Of a stretch of 62,000 nucleotides of DNA, positions 31,988 through 41,400 are shown one piece after another (position 1 is the stretch's first letter; each line of letters begins with the position of its first letter). The notes beneath the pieces were generated by a model. It did no database searches. It saw only the letters and a list, made by a program, of their open reading frames with translations, and was not told the DNA's origin. The stretch comes from Mesostigma viride (lineage: Eukaryota > Streptophyta > Mesostigmatophyceae > Mesostigmatales > Mesostigmataceae): the NCBI GenBank assembly GCA_009746045.1, contig RPFO01000065.1, positions 2,775,911 through 2,837,910 of the forward strand, given 5' to 3'. A program made the translations under genes and the position numbers.

Positions 31988-32637
31988 ACCCTGTGATGCC
32001 AGATCTCCTTTGCGGCCGTTCCGAGCTTGGCACTGGATTCGTTGTCCACATCGTTGCGTCGCTGCAGCAACACGATGTTTTTTGGTATACGCGGGCTTTT
32101 GATTCCCGCTGCACATTTGAAAGTGCTGTCGTCCGGCTTTTTGCCTTTGCACCGGCCGTGTGCAGTTCTTGTGCGTTTGGAATCATGGCATGGCTAACGT
32201 GATGACTGACTAGCTAGACCTTTTCAGTGGTTTTCCATTTGCGGGTATTTCCTCGTAAATGGTGGGAGAGCGATCGCAGCAATGGTGCTCACCACTAGAC
32301 ACCCCCGGCCAGTTAGGCTCGAAACACACGCCCTGATCAAGCATGCTGTTTCCGGCCCCACCGTCTAGGTCATCTAGTCGCTCTACACATAAGCCAGCCA
32401 TTATTTCAATGCACACGGCTACACATTTCCATCACCATTCATCTTCATTATCCTGAACGACTCGAACACGTGGACAAGATAACGGCAGGCTCGAGCTACC
32501 ATGGTCCGGATTCTCCCGATTTCTGGCCTGCGCTGGTTGTCTCCTTGATATGCCCACTCTCTGGGCTATGTGCTACAGATACTCCCAACGGAGTTATGTT
32601 CCTAATTAATTAATTAATTAATTCATTCATTCATTCA

Positions 32638-33169
32638 TTGCAAAAGACAGTACGTTGGCACATGAAACCATCGTTTTATAAGCGAAAGCATGCATTCTGG
32701 GTGCATGCGTGCATGTCCAGCAATCCACACAATCCTGTTAGTCCGACTCCCGCTAAAAAACAAATAACAACTATCCATCGTGCACTGTACATAAATGACA
32801 CTTTTGAAATGTTGTCTCTTTGATAAATGACACTTTTGAAATCCATGCTTACATGCTCATGGGCACACTATGTCATGAGCATTCAAATATCTTTAAATAG
32901 TTGTATGCATCTCTCGCTGCGCAGGTCAACCCTTCTGCTGGCCGTATCCAAAATTGAAATATAAGATGATCTATGCTTTCTGCCAGCGCTGTGCCATGAA
33001 ACGAAGGCAGCCTCGGCCGAACCAGAAATACAACACGGACATCTTCGCGTGAACAGCAGTTCCTGTGGTCAGTTCCCTTTCCCGATCCTCAAAGGCAGCG
33101 TGAGAGGGGTCCCGCTGCGCCAACTTCTTGCGCACACCACTTTCCACTTGCGCACGCCACGCGGCGAGC
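32638..33169. other. Spacer and pyruvate kinase 3' UTR
   Basis: A duplicated AATGACACTTTTGAAAT phrase lies at 32795 and 32827. On the minus strand, just past the pyruvate kinase stop, an overlapping frame of about 69 codons starts at ATG about 33177 (MSELAAWRAQVE) and runs to about 32971 with coding-like codon use. I recognise no domain and treat it as probable 3' UTR. Confidence 0.4.
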
Positions 33170-35029
33170 TCACTCATTGGGGTACGCATACGCGTCGGGG
33201 ACCGTGCGCACCTGGATTGTGTGCGTGTTCTTCATCCGCCAGATGGACTGCCTCCCACTCTGCACAAACGCGATCGGGTCGCCCGCCTTGACCAGCCCCC
33301 GCGACCGCAGCAGATCCAGCGCCATTGTGAACGACTCATCCGCATCTGACGTGAAGTTGACGCACAGGGGGGTCACGCCGTGGTAAAGAGCCAGCCGCCG
33401 CTGCACCACGGGCGAGTCGGTGAAGGCAAAGATGGTTTCCTTGGGCCGGTTCTGCGACAGCAGCGAGGCCATGAACCCGGACCGTGTGAACACCACCACG
33501 TACGCGCCCAACATGTCGGCCATCTCCACCGTGTGGCGCGCAAACACCATCGCAGTCTGAAGGTTGGTGTCGTCCGCAGGAATGCTTGCGGGGCGGGGCG
33601 GCGGCCGCACCACCATGGGCTTGCCCACTGTGGCGTTGTTGCTGGCGGCCGTCGCGCCCGCCGCCTCTGTGCGCTGTGCGACCGTGTGCATGGTCAGCAG
33701 GGATGTGACCGGGTTGGAGCCAAATGCTGTCTCGCCCGACAACATGACCGCGTCCGCGCCCTCTGCGACAGCGATGGAGATATCCGACACCTCGGCACGC
33801 GTGGGGCGCGGGTTGACCACCATACTCTCCAGCATGTTGGTCGCCACAATGACCGGCTTGCCCATCTCGCGGCACCGCCGCACCATGTACGCCTGCAGGA
33901 TGGGCACCTCCTCGATCGGCAGCTCGCTCCCCAGGTCCCCGCGCGCGACCATGACGCCATCCGTGGCCTCCAGGATCTCCTCCAGGTTGTCCACGCTCGC
34001 CGCGCTCTCTATCTTGGCGATGATCTGCATCTCACTGTTCTTGGACCGCAGGTAGTCGCGCAGCTCGTGGATAACGGCAGCGTCCTTGACAAAGGAGAGC
34101 GCGATGAAGTCCATCTCTTGCTCGATGCCAAAGTTGATGTCGTCCCAATCCTTGTCGGTGATGGATGGGAGGTTGGCGCTCTTGCCGCGGATGTTCAGGT
34201 GGCGCCGCGACTTGAACAGGCCCCCATCCACCACCTTGCAGTAGACATTCTCCTCGTCGATCTCCTCCACGTTGAACACCATGATCCCGCCGTCCACCAG
34301 GATGCTGTTGCCCACCGCGACGTCCTTGACGAAGCCGTCGTAGTTGACGGCCACCACGTGCTCTCCCGGGTGGGGGCTCGCCTGCGCGCGGATCACGCTC
34401 TGCGCGTTGATGCTGAAGATGATGGTGTCGCCCGTGCGAAGCATCACGGGCTCCTTCAGGTCGCCGCTGCGTACCTCTGGGCCCTTGGTGTCCAGCATGA
34501 TCGCCAACGTCTGCTTGCAGTCGGGGCGCGCGTTGTACTCCTTGATGATGTCGACCACCTGCTTGTGAGATTGGTGGTCGCCATGGCTCATGTTCAGGCG
34601 GCACACGCTCATGCCGTTCTCGGCCAGCGGGTACAGCGTCTCCTTGGTGTTGCTGGTTGGTCCGATCGTGGCCACAATTTTGGTCTTTCGGCCCCCTTTA
34701 GCGGGCTTCATCTTCGAATTCATAAAGTTGTGTGTCCGAATAATCTCCTTCAAATGCGGCTCCATCGGCTCTCCCTCCTCGTATGCCAGTAAAGAAGCTT
34801 TTTTAGAAGTGGGCTCAGCCGGCTTCTCTTGTTTCGCCGGGCTCGGCTTTGACAGAGTACATGTGACCAGCGTCGAGGATCCCACCTTACGGGGAGCGCA
34901 CCGCCCCCGTGGCGAGAAAATGCGGGTAGCGCTAAACATGTGGGGAACTGACGAAGCGGAGCCATCGCATTTCAGGCGCGCTGGCGCTAGCTGGCACATG
35001 ACTCCGCCTACAGCTTGTGTCGTCGCCAT
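33170..35029 (-). CDS. Pyruvate kinase, plastid type
   Basis: Intronless, 619 residues from ATG 35029. It catalyses the last step of glycolysis, phosphoenolpyruvate plus ADP to pyruvate plus ATP. Residues 1 to about 75 are Ala/Ser/Arg/Lys-rich, a likely chloroplast transit peptide. Core motifs: IVATIGPTS (118-126), LDTKGPEVRSG (179-189), the B domain at about 195-285, IIAKIES (336-342), VARGDLGSE (361-369), TNMLESM (397-403), PTRAEVSD (409-416) and MLSGETA (429-435). The substrate- and metal-binding Lys, Glu and Asp positions are kept. The C-terminus (QSIWRMKNTHTIQVR) resembles plant plastid pyruvate kinases. Its lack of introns contrasts with its neighbours and could reflect retroposition or family history. 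It is convergent with the fusion gene across the retroelement stack. Confidence 0.95.
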   Translation of the reverse strand: MATTQAVGGVMCQLAPARLKCDGSASSVPHMFSATRIFSPRGRCAPRKVGSSTLVTCTLSKPSPAKQEKPAEPTSKKASLLAYEEGEPMEPHLKEIIRTHNFMNSKMKPAKGGRKTKIVATIGPTSNTKETLYPLAENGMSVCRLNMSHGDHQSHKQVVDIIKEYNARPDCKQTLAIMLDTKGPEVRSGDLKEPVMLRTGDTIIFSINAQSVIRAQASPHPGEHVVAVNYDGFVKDVAVGNSILVDGGIMVFNVEEIDEENVYCKVVDGGLFKSRRHLNIRGKSANLPSITDKDWDDINFGIEQEMDFIALSFVKDAAVIHELRDYLRSKNSEMQIIAKIESAASVDNLEEILEATDGVMVARGDLGSELPIEEVPILQAYMVRRCREMGKPVIVATNMLESMVVNPRPTRAEVSDISIAVAEGADAVMLSGETAFGSNPVTSLLTMHTVAQRTEAAGATAASNNATVGKPMVVRPPPRPASIPADDTNLQTAMVFARHTVEMADMLGAYVVVFTRSGFMASLLSQNRPKETIFAFTDSPVVQRRLALYHGVTPLCVNFTSDADESFTMALDLLRSRGLVKAGDPIAFVQSGRQSIWRMKNTHTIQVRTVPDAYAYPNE

Positions 35030-35875
35030 CGCTGCGGTAATTCTGAGGTCAGCCTACTGTCGACAAGCCGACAGCACGAAGCAGGAGATTACCAAAGGCT
35101 CGTTTTGAATGGCGGTCGAGTCCGTCTACGCAATGATGGAGTAATTAAATAATTGTCGTGCTATGCCCCAAGCAACTCTTGCAGTCTTGCTGGCAATAGA
35201 CGGACTAATCCCAATGCCGACTGCGGCGATTTTCCTTTGTTCCCAAGAATCTCCGATGCTCGGTCGCCCCTGACGACGTCCGGTGCGACTGGGGGTTGCG
35301 TCAAGCGTTGGTCGCACTGGCCAGTGCAGTAAAAAAATTTCGTACCCGCCCTGCCGCCTGCCGGCTCGTCGCGGTGTCACGATTGGCAGATCCAAACTAA
35401 GCTTGAAAACTATCCACCAGGTGGCAGGTGCATGAACCGGCGGAAAAGGTCACTCAAAGCGCCAGGCGCGGTTCTTACCATTGGACAGACGATGTCTACG
35501 GTGTAACTAGTAACCAGTACCAACCAACCCCACTCCAAATTGACAAGGGCAGGGAAGATATTTAGGAGAGACGTTTACTACTGTCATTCACGCCTTAAGT
35601 TGGGGTCACGCCATAAGGTTTCGACTTTAGAAAATATAATAAAACGCACTCCTGAACGCACTAGAGGTATTGTGAACTTAATGGAACCTACAATGCCGGC
35701 ATCATAATGCCAACCCTGTGCCAACCCTAATTTAGGCGTCAACACAACTTTCGGGGAAATGGGTATAATTTTATTAGCCAATTATGGACCAAAGAGGTGA
35801 GAGGGGAAATGAGTATCAGCGAATCCTAATTAAGGTGGGCACTGACACACACGTGTGGCGGTGACAGGTGAAAGG
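35030..35875. other. Upstream region of pyruvate kinase
   Basis: It should contain the pyruvate kinase promoter (just above 35029). No gene seen. Short phrases (CGCCTTAAGTTGGGGTCACG; CGGGGAAATGGGTATA at 35755) recur in part at 36540 and 36663, so old repeat copies are present. Confidence 0.4.
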
Positions 35876-36410
35876 CTAATAGGGCGCGTTATTAGACCAG
35901 GGAAGCCATTGGACCTGAGTAATGTCGCCATGAGGCATACTGGTGAATACCTTATTACGGCCCAGTAGATCATGAAAAAGCTGGAGCGGGCTGGGCTTGT
36001 CGTTATTGGGCCCTGGGTCCCACACCCTGTGTTGTTCCTGAGCTAACAGCCAGTAGCGGCGCATAGCCGCATTCCATAGGTATATAAAGCGCCGGACTAC
36101 GCCGCCGCGGGTATACTCCTCGCGGACATTAAAGATTGTCTCGTTGCGTATGGTCCAGATCGCGTATAGCATAGTAGTGCGTAGCCATATCCATTCTGCT
36201 TGGGAAACTGAAAGCTCGGTCCCTGGTGTGCCAGCAATACCGAAAATGATGGTACGCCGGCACGCTAATTGGGAGAGTGGGTGGCGATGCCGTCCATGCG
36301 GCCCAGATGTTAATGAGCCACGTCCAAACCCCTGGGAGCCTTGTGAGATTACAGAAAAGGAACCTGTGCTCAATGGTCATGATGCTCAATGGGAACCTGT
36401 GCGTCAACAC
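35876..36410 (-). pseudogene. Decayed reverse-transcriptase C-terminal region (zf-RVT-like)
   Basis: Two overlapping minus-strand frames together resemble the region following RT in plant-type LINEs. One frame has TIEHRFLFCNLTRLPGVWTWL, the usual cysteine/tryptophan block. The other, after a frameshift near 36250, has LYAIWTIRNETIFNVREE, the 'AIW.iWk.RN..iF' signature. No catalytic RT motifs are present. It ends at the stop near 35876. Confidence 0.5.
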
Positions 36411-36439
36411 AACTTATGCCAACCCTACTAAAGGCCACT

Positions 36440-36870
36440 CAAGAATCTCTGCTTCCCATGTGCGGCGTGGGACACAGCAACAACAACAAGTAACAACAAC
36501 TTGCTAGTGAACGGAACAACCAACAACAACAACAACAACTTAAGGCGTAAAGAACTGTTGTTTACAGTCAAGCCCCCGCTAAAGCTTCTTTGTTTCTCAA
36601 CTTCTTGTACGTTTGGGATGGCATGCTGTTCAGTGTCTTGGGCTCTTGGCCCTCGGCCGTTTCGGGGAAATGGGTATATTTTATTAGCCCTCGGCCGTTT
36701 CCAAATCTCTGCTGCCCATGTGCGGCGTGGGCAACAACAACAACAACAAGTCAACAACAACAGTCAAGTGATTGCTTCCCTCTGTACTAAGGACTAACCA
36801 CTATAGATTCTCTGCTGCCCATGAGCGGCGTGGGACACAACAACAACAACAACAACAACAAAGTACTAAC
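36440..36870 (+). repeat. Three retroelement-like 3' ends with (CAA)n tails
   Basis: The phrase CCCATGTGCGGCGTGGG, followed by A-C repeats, occurs at 36457 (then ACACAGCAACAACAAC), 36716 (then CAACAACAACAACAAC) and 36819 (then ACACAACAACAACAACAAC, with GAGCGG in the core). A fourth CAA array lies at 36520-36538. A fixed 3' end followed by variable CAA repeats is what repeat-tailed retroelements leave. I cannot match them to the minus-strand RT remnant next door. Confidence 0.5.
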
Positions 36871-37400
36871 GTACTTCACGGCCGTATCCCATCTTTCATC
36901 CCATGTGTTGTACCCAGGTTGTACTGTACAGCCACGTTTTAAGGCCATCATAGGTTGCAGCATAAGTCCAACAACCCAACTCCCAAGGTGGACAACGCAT
37001 TAGCAAGTTGACCCGTGGAAACCAAAATAAACTTGAGAAAATAAACTCCATCGCGGTATCTTACATGATATCCATAACGTGAGGACTAAGGCTTTTATTA
37101 ACAACGGCGTGGTAATGCACGAAGTCGTGGGTGATTGTTGCTGTATACGTGGGTAGGATTACGCCGGATGCCGACTTCAGTTTGCACTGCTTTCAGCTTG
37201 GTATTTATGGAAGGCTTCGCATCAATGGGCTCCAAACCGGATTTGCCGACACAGGGAAATTGCGCGAATGCAGCGCTACTAGCTAGAGATACCCGTATTT
37301 AAAAGGGCGACGAAGGACAAGATCTTCATTGCGTTGGTTCAGAACTCCCCGCAAGCTTCTGCCGCTGGGGCAACTAGCCTTCTAGAGATAATTATTCGCC
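36871..37400. other. Region upstream of DNAI7
   Basis: A/T-richer, with no open frame of interest. The DNAI7 promoter and 5' UTR should lie here. Confidence 0.35.
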
Positions 37401-38437
37401 ATGGTAGGATTATTTGCATATCACAGGGACAGTTGAACAATTTGACAATTTTTAGTATTCAATGGGTAGAGCTATGCATTGACTTATTACTATGCGCGGA
37501 TCGTGTGTCAAGTTAGGTTCCCGGCTAGAAATCCTATCAGCTACTTCTGAGGAGCGGATTGCCAGTGTGTAGTCGTGGTAATTTCGTTAACTATATTTCT
37601 CGTTGTTTGCTTGCAAAATGGTTTACCATTACGGCGATGCTCCGTCGCACCCTTATCGCTCCGTTTCCCGTCGCCGCTCTTAAAGCCTGGGTCGCCGAAG
37701 AAGGGGAAGCCTGGGTCGCCCAAAAAGAAGTCGAAGAAGGAGAGAGAAGCCGCTAAGGCGGCCGAGGCAGGTACGTACATAGCTTACGCTTTCCCGATAC
37801 ACCAAGGGTATACAAATAGCTTTTGCCGTGATGAGATCTCCCAGCTCTATGGCTGTCCCTCCGTACTCATTTTGAGAGTTTGATTTGGCATGTTGTGAAA
37901 TCGTGACTTGGTAGATCAGAAGAAGCAACGAGGAACATCATGGAGTCAAGGCTTGTAATGGACTGTGCAATTTGAAGGCAGAAGATAACGGGATACTTAG
38001 TTAAAGGGGAACAAAAGCAGGCCAGCCGTTTTCCTGGTTGGGTAGGCACTACACAGGAAGGGGCCTCACCCTGGCATGGCAAGCGGCCCCTTGAAAGACA
38101 GTTTCAGTATGGGTCTCATTGCAACCGATGATTATTTTGCTATCTTGACTCCATCTTACAGAGGACAGCTGATGAACTTAATGATTTAAGGTACCCTTAC
38201 CGTGTGTCTCAGCTTATCTCCTGGCCCCATGCCACCATGCCACGATATGCTGACAATGTGACACACAGTCTGCCACCTTCCACACCTCATGTGCTCCATG
38301 GACCCAAAGCCATGCGCGCTACTCAGGAAACCCTTGCGCCCGCCGCTGTCAGTGATACAATGGAGAGCCAACCACATGGATAATGGCTAGCATTGAACTG
38401 TTCACATGTCGCAATCTTTGTGTGTGTGTGTGTCTCT

Positions 38438-38468
<31 letters not shown>

Positions 38469-41400
38469 TGTGCACGTGCTGAGCTTTCACACCGACCGTG
38501 TTTCCTGTCCATGCTTGTCGCTGCCCCTGCTCAACTGGTTACGCGCAGCACGCCTAGCGGAGGAGGCGCGCCTGGCCGAAGAAGGTGAGCACTTGGCGCC
38601 GCAGGCGCGCAGGTCTCTCTCAACCCACAGCCCGCGGTCCCCCCACTGTGCTTGGCATCATGCCTGGCATCATGCATGCAAGCGGTGTCTTAAGGCACCG
38701 CACTTATGCCTTGCACGCGTGTGCTGGCATCCTCACGCGATGGGGCATCACCTTACCTGTCATACGCCCCTCGCCCGTTGCGCTTCCTGTCGCCTTCACC
38801 GGCACCTTGCGCTGCCATCCTTCCTGTCGCCTGTGTCTGCACAAGACAGCCACAGGCTGCACCATTGAATCTATGGTTCTTGCCACACGCAACGGTTGCC
38901 CATTCCCCCCCAGCCCCCCTTACCTGGGAGCTTGCACATTCTCTATGGTGATCCATCCCCCGCTAGCATACCCATCATCCAGCCACAACCCTCAGCTCAC
39001 AGCGGTTGATTGGGTGCCTATGCCACCATGGCCAAGCTTCCCCTGCCTTGAGCACGCGACAGCCTTGTTGGGAAAAATTGCTCGGCCAGCACCCCTCGTT
39101 CATCAAGCTATGAACCCCAAAGCTGTCAAGATATGAAAACTCTTCGGCTCTTTGACTCGTGGTGGGATCTCATGGGAGAAACGACCGTCATGTTGGTTGG
39201 GTGGAAGCTCACCACCCCCTGCTCCCTATCCCCACCCATCCTCCCTTCTTCTCCCCCGTCTTCCCTGGTCCCACCCTTCCCCAGAGCGCCTGCGTGTGGA
39301 AGAAGAGGAGCGGCGCCGCATCGCCGAGGAGGAGCGCATCGCGCGTGAGGCGGAGGAGCAGCGGCTCGCCGAGGAGGCGGCGCGTCTGGCGGAGGAACGC
39401 AACGGCCTGGCCGAGTTCTTTGGCAACCGGTCCACGCGGCACGCAAAGGCGCTGCGTCAGCTGCACGAGGACCGAGAGGTGGGCGGCATGCACGTGAGAG
39501 GATGGCGCATCCGAGATGACAATGACCGGCCCTGCTCGATGTGTGTATTACCTTGCGCGGCTTGTCCAGTGAAGACCGCGCATTGGGCGCCATGCACATG
39601 ATGATCACGGACCTTACCTTGCACGGCTCCTGCCTGGCCCGGTGGAGGTGGCTGTTGCAGATTGGACACGTGGACGTGAGAATGATGGCAGTGACTGCAT
39701 CGGCACGAGGACATCTTTGTCCACTGAATAAGCTATGGCCATGACGGCGCATTGCCTACGACATGCTTGCCGCACCCAGCTGTCTTGGTGGTGCAAGGAT
39801 GTTACCCCTTTATGGGATATTGGGGCTTTCGATTCGGGGGTTTACCTTTTTACCTAGATGAGGAGGAAAGCCCCAGCAATACTTACATGGTGCCAGGATG
39901 CTGCGATGGCTAAGTGGCAGTAATTCTTATCGAACCACCTCTATCCTGCGCTTGCTACAGATCCTGCCTTTGCTGAGCTTGCAGCCTATTCTACGTTGGA
40001 AGTGGCGATGCTGTGCCTTGATGGAGCTCTTAAGGGTTAGGATCGGGGGGGGGGGGGGGGGGGGGCAAGGGAATGTCATGGACACCTGCGCACTATAGTG
40101 GAGGTTTGGGCAGCAGTTCATGACAAGAAGCTTTCCTTGGGGCGCACCTCGACACGGATTGTGGGGATAAGGCCAGAGCAGAAGCTCACCACACCACTTC
40201 GCTTTCCAAGGACCCCTCGCCATGTTGGGTACCACTCCCCTCCCTCCTTCGCCTCCCCTTGTATCCATTCATGTGTGTGACCTGCTTCCCGTCCCTGCAT
40301 ATATGGATACCCCTATCGCTGTGGTATCCTGCCCCGCGGCCCGTTGCGCGCAGTGGAATAACTTCGTCGCATGCTCGCACCACCCCAACCCGCGCATGGA
40401 GGGGGAACTCAGCAGCTACATGTCAGTGGGGGAGATGGGCCTCGACGATGTCCCTGCCGAGACCCTGGCGTTCCTCGCCGATAATGAGCAGGTCTGTGGG
40501 GTAGTAGCTGCCCTGGTAATGCGCATGTGCGTGGGCTGTGTTTTACACACCCGAAAGGTTGGTCCATCTACAGAGCACGCGTGGGTGTACTCGGATCAGA
40601 TGCACCCCATATCCTGCAACGAGGCCAGTGGAGTGGAGAAGGCTCACTGCACAAGCGGTTCAAGAAAACCTGTCATCATTTCATGCATTCGGTCTTAGAA
40701 TTGTCATCATCCCGACCATCGCTTTTGCAGTATTTTTATTCGGTACGACTGGTAGTGTCGGTCATGTAGGATGGCCGTTCACAAATTGTAAAAGTTGTGG
40801 AACTAGCATGGCGTCCATGTGTGGCTGCCCTACAGGCATACGGCTCAGCGTTTATCCCTCGATGCATTTGACACCATTCAGCCTTCAGTCTACACCTGCA
40901 TGTGCGCATGTGCTGGGAGACACTCCCATGTTGCTCCTGTCGTCTATGCCTTCTTAAGTATCACGTTGATGGGAACCACAGCGCATCATGCATGGTGCCC
41001 TGGCGTGTCTAGGGGCAGGCCCAGCACATGCTGAACAGCGTCGGGTAGCTCGGTGAGCTGCCAGCAGCACTCTCCGTCATCGATTTTCTGATCCGCCTCC
41101 ACTGGTGCTTTCTCATGGGACTGTGTTCCATGTGCCCGCTGCCCCGCATTCCCCCCCCCCCTTGATCAGATCATCGACAAGACCATCCAGTGCCTGATGG
41201 AGGCCAAACAAGATGACGACGATGCAGCCGCGACCAGGTAGGTGGGGTAGTGATGTATGTGTAAGTGCCAACAGCGGGATTTCTTGTCACCAAATGGTAC
41301 TGTAGCCATCCCCATGTGCACGGGCAAGGGCAAGCCAGCGCTGCCTCCTGACCTTCATGGGCTGCTGTTAAGCGGCCAGGGGCATCGAACTGTGTACGGC

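Larger units (their letters stand above)
29691..32547 (+). mobile_element. Family C copy inserted in A1 (plus orientation), containing A2
   Basis: Target duplication ATATGCCC at 29683-29690 and 32548-32555. It begins CCGATATTCACAG, is interrupted by A2, and continues from 31717 with a reverse-transcriptase-like C-terminus, a ~560-bp 3' UTR and the family C end CTCCTTG at 32547. It preserves the empty B1 target site (ATGATTCCAA on the minus strand near 32185). Confidence 0.8.
25612..32637 (+). mobile_element. Family A copy A1, internally deleted and split by nested insertions
   Basis: The left part, 25612-26039, starts with the family A 5' leader (AGCCATGGCTGACGGCGGAG), jumps after about 30 bp to the 3' UTR, and runs to ATAGGCTCATAT. 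The right part resumes at 32556 (ACTCTCTGGGCTATGTG), then the hairpin ACTCCCAACGGAGT and a tail of TAAT then TTCA repeats to about 32637. Everything between is later insertions: C(-), C(+), B1 and A2. This is the oldest layer of the stack. Confidence 0.8.

Noticed and set aside
31760-32152. A minus-strand 130-codon frame as a host gene or transposase
   Set aside because: It begins at a non-ATG codon and runs antisense to the family C RT C-terminus and 3' UTR; the plus-strand frame has the recognisable pattern.
26040-32547. A large DNA transposon with long terminal inverted repeats formed by the two family C copies
   Set aside because: Each C copy has its own separate target duplication (12 bp and 8 bp) and other C copies are single with varied 5' ends, so two independent retroinsertions explain the symmetry.
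33380-34792. A 470-residue plus-strand frame
   Set aside because: Antisense shadow of pyruvate kinase, whose motifs are unambiguous on the other strand.
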